Source: Bacteroidaceae bacterium
GTDB taxonomy: Bacteria; Bacteroidota; Bacteroidia; Bacteroidales; Bacteroidaceae
Reading direction: 5' to 3'
Length of the DNA: 64,000 nucleotides
NCBI GenBank assembly: GCA_017507385.1
Contig: JAFWAX010000075.1
Coordinates: 22,046 to 86,045 of the forward strand
Shown: positions 1 to 8,748 of the stretch, one piece after another
How the letters are laid out: each line of letters starts with the position of its first letter
Position numbering within the stretch: the first letter of the stretch is position 1
Position numbers and translations under genes: made by a program
The notes under the pieces: generated by a model
The model's database searches: none
What the model saw: only the letters and a program-made list of their open reading frames with translations
Told to the model about the DNA's origin: nothing

Positions 1-512
1 GAAGCGTGCTTGCGGTGTGCTGTACCAAATGCGTCCATTACCCAACAGTCAGCATAAGAAGCAAGTTTCTTAGCAAATTCTTTCTGGCTTTCTTTCATTG
101 CTTTCTTAGCCTCGTCAAATTCAGGAGTGCCTTTCTCTACACCTACAGGCTTGCCTTCCTCTTCTGGATAGTAACGGAGGTTTTCGAGCAAAAGAACTTC
201 ACCTGGCTTCAGGGCTGCTGCCTGAGCGTCAGCCTTCTGGCAATCATCGGCAAACTGTACAGGTACACCAAGCGCCTCGCTCACAGCTGGAACAATCTGT
301 TTGAGTGAAAGTTCTGGCTTTACCTTTCCCTTTGGCTTGCCCATGTGAGACATGATGATGAGCGCGCCACCTTTCTCAAGGATGAGCTTGAGGGTAGGGA
401 GAGCACCACGGATACGAGTGTCGTCTGTTATTTTACCATCCTGAAGAGGTACGTTGAAGTCTACACGTACGATTGCCTTTTTGCCGGCAAAGCTGTACTC
501 ATTGATAGTCAT
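1..512 (-). CDS. pgk: Phosphoglycerate kinase, N-terminal part (cut by window edge)
   Basis: Cytosolic glycolytic enzyme that interconverts 1,3-bisphosphoglycerate + ADP and 3-phosphoglycerate + ATP. Reading the reverse strand from the ATG at 512 gives 170 codons with the family's N-terminal signatures in order: [13 protein letters not shown] (residues 11-23), [12 protein letters not shown], the substrate-binding [22 protein letters not shown] and [11 protein letters not shown] close to the window edge. The frame stays open to base 1, so the gene continues to the left; complete family members are about 400-420 residues. The start lies 39 bp downstream of the panB stop on the same strand, so the two may share a transcript; I see no clear -7 box in that gap. 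Identity is secure. Confidence 0.95.
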   Translation of the reverse strand, partial: MTINEYSFAGKKAIVRVDFNVPLQDGKITDDTRIRGALPTLKLILEKGGALIIMSHMGKPKGKVKPELSLKQIVPAVSEALGVPVQFADDCQKADAQAAALKPGEVLLLENLRYYPEEEGKPVGVEKGTPEFDEAKKAMKESQKEFAKKLASYADCWVMDAFGTAHRKHA

Positions 513-551
513 AGTCTTAATAGTTTTAATTACTTATATGATTAAAAGTTT

Positions 552-1373
552 TTAATATTGTTCGTTTTCATTTGGGAATGCTCCCTGCTTCACATCTTCC
601 ACGTAGCGACCGATAGCATCAGTCATGATAGTGTTAAGGTCTGCATAACGACGGAGGAACTTGGGAGAGAATCCGCGTGTCATGCCCAGCATATCTGCAA
701 TAACGAGCACCTGGCCGTCGCATCCGCCTCCTGCTCCAATGCCAATTACAGGAATTGAGAGTTCTTTTGCCACTCGGGTGGCGAGGGTTGCAGGGATTTT
801 CTCCAGTACAATAGCAAAGCATCCCGCTTCTTCAAGCGCATGTGCATCGCTGATGAGCTTCTGAGCCTCTGCCTCCTCCTTGGCACGTACTGAGTATGTT
901 CCAAACTTGTTGATGGCTTGCGGAGTCAAGCCAAGATGGCCACAAATAGGAATGCCTGCATCAAGAATTTTTTTCACGGCGGGAATAATTTCCACACCAC
1001 CTTCAAGTTTTAGGGCATCGCAATGTGTCTCTTTCATGATTCGGATGGCGTTACTGACTGCCTCGGTTTCATTCACTTGATATGTTCCAAATGGCATGTC
1101 GCAAACCACAAGTGCGCGCTTAACACCACGAACCACGCTCTTCGCATGGTAAATCATCTGGTCGAGCGTAATGGGGAGGGTTGTCCAGTTTCCCGCCATT
1201 ACATTGCTGGCAGAATCGCCAACGAGGATGATGTCAATACCTGCACCGTCAGTAATGGCTGCCGTTGTATAGTCATAAGATGTGAGCATGGCAATTTTCT
1301 TGCCTTCGGCTTTCATCTGAATCAATCTGTGAGTGGTGACCTTACGTTGGTCATCTACCAAATATCCTGCCAT
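552..1373 (-). CDS. panB: 3-methyl-2-oxobutanoate hydroxymethyltransferase
   Basis: First committed step of pantothenate (CoA) synthesis: transfers a hydroxymethyl group from 5,10-methylene-tetrahydrofolate to 2-oxoisovalerate, giving ketopantoate; cytosolic, metal dependent. The 273 residues match the usual length of about 264-275. Visible signatures are MLTSYDY (29-35), the metal and substrate loop [11 protein letters not shown] (51-61), [10 protein letters not shown] (89-98) with a conserved Asp at 92, ALKLEGG and GHLGLTPQ. A -7 box with matching -33 element lies just upstream, overlapping the 3' end of the neighbouring receptor gene. panC and panD are not in the window. Confidence 0.96.
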   Translation of the reverse strand: MAGYLVDDQRKVTTHRLIQMKAEGKKIAMLTSYDYTTAAITDGAGIDIILVGDSASNVMAGNWTTLPITLDQMIYHAKSVVRGVKRALVVCDMPFGTYQVNETEAVSNAIRIMKETHCDALKLEGGVEIIPAVKKILDAGIPICGHLGLTPQAINKFGTYSVRAKEEAEAQKLISDAHALEEAGCFAIVLEKIPATLATRVAKELSIPVIGIGAGGGCDGQVLVIADMLGMTRGFSPKFLRRYADLNTIMTDAIGRYVEDVKQGAFPNENEQY

Positions 1374-1411
1374 TTTTAGTCTTTTTTGCTAATCTGTCAT
1401 TCAATAGATTG

Positions 1412-1441
1412 CAAATTTACACATTATTATTAAAACTCAAA
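1412..1441 (-). promoter_or_regulatory. Promoter of panB
   Basis: On the minus strand a -33 TTTG (1438-1441) is followed after 18 bp by the -7 box TAAATTTG (1412-1419), matching the Bacteroidetes TTTG-N(18-21)-TAnnTTTG pattern. It overlaps the last codons of the TonB-receptor gene and gives a leader of roughly 35 nt. Confidence 0.6.
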
Positions 1442-3835
1442 CAATAAACGTGCATTTATTTGCCGACCTGTAAGATAATTTGGTACTGCATATTGATGAT
1501 TTGTAATGTCTGTGACCCAGTAGTAGCTGTTTACGTTTGAAATGCCCAGAATATTGAAAGCGTCGATGCCCAGCCATATATTGCGGAATGCGCGTCCTAA
1601 ACCTGTATAGATATGTTTGTCCTCGTTCTTCAAAAGTCGGTAGCTCAGCCCTAAGTCCACACGGCGGTAGCTCGTCATACGGAACACTTGCTTTTCGCGG
1701 CCAGAGTGGGGAGGACCGAATGGAAGGCCGCCGGCATAATGTCCTTGCAGCGTAACTTTCCATCGGTCAGTATTGGGAAAGTAATCGCTAAAGAAAACTG
1801 CACAATTCAAACGCTGGTCGGTAGGGCGTGGCACATAGCTGCCTCCATTGATTTTCTCTTCCGTCTTCATGACGCCCACGCTGAGCCATGATGATGTTCC
1901 CGGCACGAACTCACCATAGATTTTCATGTCAATTCCAGCAGCATAACCTTTGGAGATGTTTCCTCCATAATAGACAACTCGAACATTGTCTATGTTATAG
2001 GGAATGAGATTGTTAAGTACCTTGTAGTAAGCTTCTGCCGTAAACTTGAATGGCCGCTGGTTGACTTTGAACTTGTATTCCATTCCCAACACAAAATGTA
2101 TGCTCTGCTGCGACTTGATATCGGGGTTCAAAAATGCCGTCGTGTTGCCATTTACTGTCACCGTGTCACGCATTTCTTTATAGAAAGGTGTCTGATAATA
2201 AATGCCTGTGGAGAAGCGATAAACAAGATTCTCGTTCTTGGTTGGCGTAAATGCCAGCGTAGCTCGTGGCGAAAAAAGCGTCTCCTTATTCCAATCCCAA
2301 TGCGTTAGCCGAGCACCATAATTCAGAACCAACTCTCCTTCAGGAATCTGTTTTCTGTAAGTATCTTGAAGAAACAGCCCATAATGCTTTGATTTTTCAC
2401 TATTTGAAGATACCATATTATAGATAAGGTCTAAGCGGTCAGGAGTGTGGGGGAGTGAGTAACCGGCAGAGTCACGCATTTCCCATTCACGCATCGTTTC
2501 ATCTACATCTTCCATTTTCATCAGCAATCCATACTTGAGGTGATGGCTCTTGAATCTGCTTTCTCCAGCCAAGCCCACATTCACCATGCTTGCATTCAAT
2601 CGGTTTCTTGCATGCTCATGATAAGTGCCAATGCCCAAGCTTTCATCATCTCCATCGTTGTTCAGCCAATATTCGCCATTGATGTCGAAGGTTTCACGTT
2701 CATTCGTTTTGAAGGCCGAAAGATTGAAAGTCAATTTGTTTAGCTTGTTAAAATGATAAGTGGTAGAAAACGCGCCAAAATAGGTGTGAAACTTATCTTG
2801 TTCGCTTCCGTCAAAATATACTTTGAATTCCTTGACATCTTCAGCCGTTCCAAACTTGGTGGTACGGTCACTTGGGGTGAAATTATAGTCATTGGTCGAA
2901 ATAACTCCAATGGCATCCAAAGTCCATCGCTGATTAGGCATCCAGCTCCAATATGTCTGATAATCAAAGTTTTTAGGGTCGTATTCTCCTTTTGTGTCCA
3001 ATGTTCCTAACAGATTCTTCATCGTCTTGTAGCGAATGGCATGAGTCATGGAAAACTTCTCTGTGCCAAAGCCAACATACGCACTGGCGCCTAAGAAACT
3101 TGCACTTACGCTTCCTTCAAAACCTTTCACTTTCTTATAAGTAATGTCCAATACACTTGACATCTTTTCGCCATAGCGTGCCTCAAATCCTCCTGCCGAA
3201 AAGCCGATGCTCTCAACCATGTCGGGATTAATAATACTGAGACCTTCCTGCTGACCACTACGAATGAGCAAAGGGCGATAAACTTCTATACCATTGATAT
3301 ACACAGAGTTCTCGTCAAACGAACCGCCTCGTACATTGTATTGCGATGACAATTCACTATGTGTAGAGACACCAGCCTGGCTCGTAATCAACTTTTCCAC
3401 GCCACCTCCAGACGCGTTGCCCATGTGCTTCAGGTCGTCCATGTTCACATCCGTCATGGTACTCGTCTGGCGGCGAATTTCTTCCACCTGCACTTCTCCC
3501 AGCTCGTAGCCAACAGGGGGCAGCATCACATTCAGCGTCACAGAATCTTGCGGATTGTTCAGCACACGTTTTCTTGTTTCATACCCAATCATCGAAAACA
3601 CGACAACCATAGAATCTGCGCTTTCACACGTAAATCTGTATTCACCCTTCAAGTCGCACGCAGTTCCGAATCCAGTACCTTCCACACGAACCTGAGCCAG
3701 TTCGATAGGTGCTTTCTGGTCGTCAATCACTTTTCCTTTGATGACAACCGTCTGAGCAGACACGCACAAGACGCAACATGCCAGCAAAAATGAAGTAATG
3801 ATATATCTTGTCTTGTTGATAAAATTTCCTTTCAT
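1430..3835 (-). CDS. TonB-dependent outer-membrane receptor with carboxypeptidase-regulatory-like N-terminal domain
   Basis: Outer-membrane beta-barrel transporter energised by TonB; substrate unknown. The frame opens at 3904, but the ATG at 3835 is preferred because it gives a clean signal peptide (MKGNFINK, a hydrophobic stretch, then VSAQ). From this start the protein has 801 residues: signal peptide, a CarboxypepD_reg-like beta-sandwich starting VVIKGKVIDDQKAPIELAQV, a plug region with SQYNVRGGSFDENSVYINGI, then a long barrel ending in a C-terminal aromatic (LLFEF). No SusD partner, FecR or ECF sigma gene is adjacent, so it is not a classical SusC or polysaccharide-locus receptor. The last residues overlap the panB promoter. 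Family call is firm; substrate (siderophore, cobalamin, peptide) is open. Confidence 0.88.
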   Translation of the reverse strand: MKGNFINKTRYIITSFLLACCVLCVSAQTVVIKGKVIDDQKAPIELAQVRVEGTGFGTACDLKGEYRFTCESADSMVVVFSMIGYETRKRVLNNPQDSVTLNVMLPPVGYELGEVQVEEIRRQTSTMTDVNMDDLKHMGNASGGGVEKLITSQAGVSTHSELSSQYNVRGGSFDENSVYINGIEVYRPLLIRSGQQEGLSIINPDMVESIGFSAGGFEARYGEKMSSVLDITYKKVKGFEGSVSASFLGASAYVGFGTEKFSMTHAIRYKTMKNLLGTLDTKGEYDPKNFDYQTYWSWMPNQRWTLDAIGVISTNDYNFTPSDRTTKFGTAEDVKEFKVYFDGSEQDKFHTYFGAFSTTYHFNKLNKLTFNLSAFKTNERETFDINGEYWLNNDGDDESLGIGTYHEHARNRLNASMVNVGLAGESRFKSHHLKYGLLMKMEDVDETMREWEMRDSAGYSLPHTPDRLDLIYNMVSSNSEKSKHYGLFLQDTYRKQIPEGELVLNYGARLTHWDWNKETLFSPRATLAFTPTKNENLVYRFSTGIYYQTPFYKEMRDTVTVNGNTTAFLNPDIKSQQSIHFVLGMEYKFKVNQRPFKFTAEAYYKVLNNLIPYNIDNVRVVYYGGNISKGYAAGIDMKIYGEFVPGTSSWLSVGVMKTEEKINGGSYVPRPTDQRLNCAVFFSDYFPNTDRWKVTLQGHYAGGLPFGPPHSGREKQVFRMTSYRRVDLGLSYRLLKNEDKHIYTGLGRAFRNIWLGIDAFNILGISNVNSYYWVTDITNHQYAVPNYLTGRQINARLLFEF

Positions 3836-4075
3836 ATATATCATATAACGAAAAAAAGCAACAGTTATTTTGTTCATAAACCAATTTGTTTTCTGTAAAC
3901 TCAAAACCCATGAATAGTTCTTCGATGATTCAAGAATATTGAAAAATTTTTATTATTTAACATAACCGCCATTATGTAAAATGACGATAGGAAACTTCGT
4001 TATTATAATATCGCTTCAACTTGATTGTAATTAACAGAATTAAATAGTTTGTTTAAGCATTCCAGACCCTGTGAT

Positions 4076-4149
4076 ACCGTGCGCATAATATTTAAAGCAT
4101 CGTGTTCTAAATATTTCGTAGGCGGTGTTTTAAATATTATGCGTACGGT
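4076..4149. repeat. Triple-palindrome element C1 (AATATT core, 23-bp period)
   Basis: Three AATATT cores at 4087-4092, 4110-4115 and 4133-4138, with centres exactly 23 bp apart. The outer arms ACCGTGCGCATAATATTTAA and its near-complement ending GCGTACGGT make an inverted repeat whose axis (4112.5) is the centre of the middle unit. Located between the V-ATPase terminator and the TonB-receptor gene. Confidence 0.85.
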
Positions 4150-4188
4150 GAACCCAATTGCAGGCGGTTTGCGAGATGCACCTTGCAA

Positions 4189-4226
4189 CGTGATTAAGTT
4201 GAGGAGCGTGGCGTAATTACGATGAA
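4189..4226. repeat. Palindrome array B1 (CGTAATTACG core, 23-bp period)
   Basis: CGTAATTACG at 4212-4221 with a degenerate copy CGTGATTAAG exactly 23 bp before it (4189-4198). The right unit is followed by ATGAAGG, as in other B arrays. It lies 40 bp from element C1. Confidence 0.7.
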
Positions 4227-4307
4227 GGATGGCAAATACCGTTGAAATTGCAGTTTTATACTTCTAATGACCGATTTGACATAAAAGATGGCTATGTGTA
4301 CCAAGAC

Positions 4308-4346
4308 GAAATTGGGGCTGTGCCAACGATATGGCACAGCCCCAAG
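4308..4346 (-). terminator. Terminator of the V-ATPase operon
   Basis: A 14-bp perfect stem (TTGGGGCTGTGCCA at 4312-4325 with its complement at 4332-4345) and 6-base loop, 25 bp after the ntpK stop on the minus strand, followed by a short T-rich stretch. Confidence 0.85.
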
Positions 4347-4369
4347 GTGTGGAGATGTTCGATTGCTCC

Positions 4370-4861
<492 letters not shown>

Positions 4862-4912
4862 TCACCCATGAGAAGGGCTTAACATGACATTAAAGGGGTC
4901 GGGTTAATGAAT

Positions 4913-6805
4913 TTATTTGTTTTTTTCTTTCATCATAAATGGTTGGTATTCCTTTCCGTTGCCTTCGAAATCGGCATTCTTGAAGTACTCGACGAAGGTG
5001 AGTCGCATCGGATGCACGAATGACGAAATCATGCAGAGGCCGAAGTTGATGCCGTGTCCGAAGAGCAGGATGAGAACCATGACCAGCTCGTGGACAACAG
5101 GAATGTCTGGACTCATTTCCAATGCGAGGCTATTGAATACTGAACCTAAAACACCGCCTGTCAGGCCAAGAGCGAAAAGGCGGATGTAGGAGAGAAGGTC
5201 GCCCAGCAAGCCGGTTGACATTCCGTATGTGGCCCAAAGTCCCGCTCCCAAGTTGCTTCCCACGCCAAGGGCTTTGCCAAGAGCTGAGTCTTTCTTGTAG
5301 GCATTGGGGTTGTTCAGGAAGAAAATGCCGAGTGCGGAAACTCCAATCAAAGCATAGAGAATTATTTGGGTCATGTGAGACAATTCCGCCCCGAAGAGTG
5401 GAAGACCGAACAGTATGGTTGCGCTGACAAGTGCCACAACCCAAGAGAACTTCCCTACTCCATAGATGATTCCGTAGTTCTTCACGGCCTTGCAGCCCGC
5501 AAGCGTCATGCCAAGCAATACCTGTATGAGACCGATAATGACAGAGATGACCATCATGGGTGAATAGCCAAAGAAGCTGTCTTTCATGGAGTCATTGATG
5601 AAGTATGGCTGAATGGGCTTGATGAATTCCCAATCGACTGATGACAGATCGATGCCGAAGAAGGTTCCTGTAATGAATCCGCAGATGCAGGTCATCCCGC
5701 CAAGCAATGCCCCCAGTTTGCCGTAGGAAGCGATTCCTGGTTTGGCAAAGATGAGGATGATGCTTGCAAGCGTAATGAGCATGCCATAGCCGAGGTCGCC
5801 CATGCAAAGTCCGAAGAAGAGCATGAAGAATGGAGCGAAGAACGGCAGCGGGTCGATGTCATGGTAGTTTGGCAACGAATACATACGCAAAATGGGCTCG
5901 AACAATGAAGAGAACTTGTCGTTCTTGATCTTGATGGGCACATTGTCTTCGAATGCCGGATCTGAAATCTCATAGAAGATGTGCTCCTTTTCTAGATAAT
6001 CGACAACTTGATTGGCATTATCTGCCAATGTCCAGCCAATCATGAGTTTTACTGCCCCATTGGCAACATCTTCATTGCAGAGGTGCACTTTTGAAAGCTG
6101 TATGTTGTTTTCGTTTGCCAACTGCCCTGCTTCTATCGATGCACGGTTCTCGGCATTTATTTTCAACAGATTTTCACGAATGCCCTCCAGATGCCTGATA
6201 AGGCTCTTCTGCTTCTCTTGATAATGAGACAGCGGATTTTCCGGCAGGAAAAGGCGTTCTGCTGTAATGGCTGGCTCCGTGTCCTCGTTTGAGAAAGCAA
6301 CAAAATATGTTTTTTTGCTGATTTCATTAACAGGAGTTGCAAAATAGGCATCGCCCCACTCTGCTTTGTACTGCTTGGAGTTAACAACATAGAAATAAGG
6401 CTTGTAGCCTGTCTGCTCAATCTGCTGGATGCTTTCCCAGCTGAATTCGCCCCATGGCTCCAGCTGCCGGATGGCGTCTTCTGCTGCATCGATACTATGC
6501 TTAACGCTGTTTTCCTCTGCCAGCAGACTTTCTATTTTCTCTATCAACTTTATGCCTTGTGAGGCATCAGCTGGAAGAGCCGTATAAGCCTGAGCTGATT
6601 CGTAGGATTCGGCAGCAAAGTTAAGAGCGTTTAAAGCGTTTTTGTATCGCTCAGCCAAGTCAAGTCCAGCTTGCAATTCTTCGCTGGTAGCACCTTGCTG
6701 AAGTTCTTCAACATGAATGACACCTAACTGACGAATGTCGTCGATGAACTTTTCGTATTCCCCGTTGGTAATGAGGAATGTCAGTTTTTTCATGTCTTGT
6801 ATCAT
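4913..6805 (-). CDS. ntpI: V-type ATP synthase subunit I (stator and ion channel half)
   Basis: Membrane stator subunit equivalent to eukaryotic subunit a; it supplies the ion half-channels facing the K ring. The 630 residues have the expected two-part form: a soluble coiled-coil half of about 330 residues (MIQDMKKLTFLITNGEYEKF at the start), then a membrane half beginning near PFFAPFFMLFFGLCMGDLGY with several hydrophobic helices. LLSYIRLFALGL in the second half is the conserved segment that carries the essential Arg. The start codon overlaps the stop of subunit D by 4 bp (ATGA), which indicates translational coupling. E. hirae NtpI is of similar length (about 660). Confidence 0.95.
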   Translation of the reverse strand: MIQDMKKLTFLITNGEYEKFIDDIRQLGVIHVEELQQGATSEELQAGLDLAERYKNALNALNFAAESYESAQAYTALPADASQGIKLIEKIESLLAEENSVKHSIDAAEDAIRQLEPWGEFSWESIQQIEQTGYKPYFYVVNSKQYKAEWGDAYFATPVNEISKKTYFVAFSNEDTEPAITAERLFLPENPLSHYQEKQKSLIRHLEGIRENLLKINAENRASIEAGQLANENNIQLSKVHLCNEDVANGAVKLMIGWTLADNANQVVDYLEKEHIFYEISDPAFEDNVPIKIKNDKFSSLFEPILRMYSLPNYHDIDPLPFFAPFFMLFFGLCMGDLGYGMLITLASIILIFAKPGIASYGKLGALLGGMTCICGFITGTFFGIDLSSVDWEFIKPIQPYFINDSMKDSFFGYSPMMVISVIIGLIQVLLGMTLAGCKAVKNYGIIYGVGKFSWVVALVSATILFGLPLFGAELSHMTQIILYALIGVSALGIFFLNNPNAYKKDSALGKALGVGSNLGAGLWATYGMSTGLLGDLLSYIRLFALGLTGGVLGSVFNSLALEMSPDIPVVHELVMVLILLFGHGINFGLCMISSFVHPMRLTFVEYFKNADFEGNGKEYQPFMMKEKNK

Positions 6806-7419
6806 ACCGCAGTCTCTGCCTCCTTTCTTGCTCTTGCCTCCTGAAGAGACTTGAGTATCTTTTGCGAAGACTTGGAAAGGTTTTCTTCGTCTTCCATAAA
6901 TCGCTTGATTTTACGCACGGCCTCCTGATATCCAGGTATTTGGACCTTTTCAAAGAGGTTTACCTTTTGTGTGGTCTTTTTGCGTGCATGATCGAGTAGA
7001 TGAAGCTTGGCTAAAACGAACTCGCGTTCTACAGCAGTCTTGGCAAGTCCTTGCAACAGATTGATGCCGTCGAAATACCACTTTGGAGCAGAAAACAATC
7101 CAAAGGGTTTCACGTCAAGCTCAATGTTGAGAAGCACAGGTATTCGAACACCTGCAATCTTCTTTACATCCAGCTGCACATCTTTTAAACTAACCAGCGA
7201 TGTGTCGAATTCTCCCCAAAGGGCATACATGGATTCGTACCCGCCGATTTGCTGTTGCAGTTTCTCTTCCAAAGCATCTGCCTCTTCCTTGCTTTTCTTC
7301 ACCTCCAGACGCAATGCAGTTTCCTTGCTCTTGATGATAGGCAAGGTGCGCTGTCGCATCTTCAGGTTTTTCTCGATTTGCTGAAGCGATGTTTTGTTGT
7401 ATTGAAACTTTATCGCCAT
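6802..7419 (-). CDS. ntpD: V-type ATP synthase subunit D (central stalk)
   Basis: Central rotor-shaft subunit that connects catalytic A/B hexamer rotation to the membrane ring. The 205 residues are almost all predicted helix, as expected for the long antiparallel coiled coil of this family: FQYNKTSLQQIEKNLKMRQR at the N-terminus and RIKRFMEDEE with a KILKSLQEARARKE tail at the C-terminus. The start at 7419 is 3 bp after the downstream stop of the reconstructed subunit B frame (7423-7425), the tight spacing expected if B is read as one full-length gene. Confidence 0.93.
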   Translation of the reverse strand: MAIKFQYNKTSLQQIEKNLKMRQRTLPIIKSKETALRLEVKKSKEEADALEEKLQQQIGGYESMYALWGEFDTSLVSLKDVQLDVKKIAGVRIPVLLNIELDVKPFGLFSAPKWYFDGINLLQGLAKTAVEREFVLAKLHLLDHARKKTTQKVNLFEKVQIPGYQEAVRKIKRFMEDEENLSKSSQKILKSLQEARARKEAETAV

Positions 7420-7422
7420 AAA

Positions 7423-8745
7423 TTACTTCCAATAAATGTCGGTAAATTCTTTCTTGATATTAACTTCTTCCAATTTGAAGTATTTGACAAACAAACTCCA
7501 TGTAACATCCAGCATTTCAGTTGTATCAAGATTAACGTCTATGGCAAGAAGTTTATTGGCATAATCTTTTGCGAAGTCAAGACAACGCAAGTCGTAGTCG
7601 GTGAGGTCGAAACCATTCTCAAGCTTGGTCTTTGCATTGGCGGCATCTGATTAAAGACGGATAGCCGCATTCATCACCTGCGAATGGTCTTTGCGCGTCT
7701 TCTTGCCTGAAACGAGCTGCTTCAAACGGGAAAGCGAACGGAATGGGTCAACAATGACCTTGCCAATATCTGAATCTCGACGCAGATAGAGCTGACCTTC
7801 TGTGATATAGCCTGTATTGTCTGGAACAGCGTGAGTGATGTCTCCGCCCGAAAGTGTGGTGACGGCAATAATCGTGATTGAACCACCTCCAGCACTTTCC
7901 GGGAACTGTACAGCCTTCTCGTAAATCTTCGCCAAGTCTGAATAAAGTGAGCCAGGCATAGAATCCTTTGATGGGATTTGGTCCATACGGTTGCTCACGA
8001 TAGAAAGCGAGTCTGCATAAGAAGTCATGTCTGTCAGAAGAACCAGTACTGTCTCATGCTTTTCTACAGCGAAGTATTCAGCAGCAGTCAAAGCCATGTC
8101 TGGAATCAGAAGTCGCTCTACAGCAGGGTCTTCCGTTGTGTTCATGAAAGCTATGATGCGGTCGAGGGCACCAGCGTTGGAGAAGGTGTTCTTGAAGAAG
8201 TAGTAGTCGTCGTTGGTCATACCCATACCGCCAAGAATAATCTTGTCCACCTTTGCACGAAGCGCAACCATTGCCATCACTTCGTTGAACGGCTGGTCAG
8301 GGTCGGCAAAGAATGGAATCTTCTGACCGGAAACCAGCGAGTTGTTCAAGTCGATACCTGCAATACCTGTTGCTATCAGCTCTGATGGCTGCTTGCGACG
8401 AACGGGGTTTACAGAAGGGCCGCCGATCTCAACTTCTTTTCCTTCAATCTCTGGCCCTCCGTCAATTGGGTTGCCGTATGCGTTGAAAAAACGTCCAGCC
8501 AGCTGTTCGCTTACTTTCAGAGAAGGTGCTTTTCCGAGAAAAACGACTTCGGCATTAGTAGGGATGCCGCCTGTACCTTCAAACACCTGCAGCGTCACAT
8601 TATCACCTGCAATTTTCACAACCTGAGCCAACTTCCCGTTGATTGTTGCAAGTTCATCGTATCCAACTCCCTTTGCCTTGAGGGAGACTGTGGCCTTTGT
8701 GATTTGGCCTATTTTTGTATATACTTTCTGAAAAGCTGTAGCCAT
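7423..8745 (-). CDS. ntpB: V-type ATP synthase subunit B, full-length frame interrupted by an in-frame TAA
   Basis: Non-catalytic nucleotide-binding subunit of the A3B3 head. The uninterrupted part (7651-8745) encodes 364 residues from MATAFQKVYTKIGQITKA to MNAAIRL, then TAA at 7651-7653. The same frame then runs on for 75 more codons, starting SDAANAKTKLENGFDLTDYD and ending KKEFTDIYWK, to a second TAA at 7423-7425. Together this makes 440 positions, about the normal length for the bacteroidete form, and the trailing part has the character of the family's C-terminal helical domain, so it is not random sequence. The B signature region around PFFADPDQPFNEV is intact. As I remember relatives, a Tyr stands at the stop position, so one base change (TAT or TAC to TAA) would suffice. 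Options are a real nonsense mutation, readthrough, or a base-call error. Confidence 0.85.
7651..7653 (-). other. In-frame TAA within ntpB
   Basis: On the minus strand the codons read CGT CTT TAA TCA GAT GCC GCC. The flanking codons keep one frame and one protein family on both sides, so this is a point stop and not a frameshift. The 75 codons after it contain no further stop until 7425. Loss of this tail would remove the C-terminal helical domain that contacts the central stalk. Confidence 0.9.
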
Positions 8746-8748
8746 AGT

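Larger units (their letters stand above)
3836..4369. other. Gap between the TonB-receptor gene and ntpK
   Basis: No gene seen. Holds element C1, array B1 and the V-ATPase terminator. The part 3836-4070 is AT-rich, and no clear -7 box for the receptor gene could be placed. Confidence 0.7.

Noticed and set aside
1430..3835. SusC-type polysaccharide receptor
   Set aside because: No SusD partner and no glycan-degradation genes adjacent; a general TonB-dependent receptor call is safer.
7190..7432. Separate small gene between subunits B and D
   Set aside because: It is an out-of-frame reading within ntpD; the gap is explained by the C-terminal part of ntpB in the original frame.
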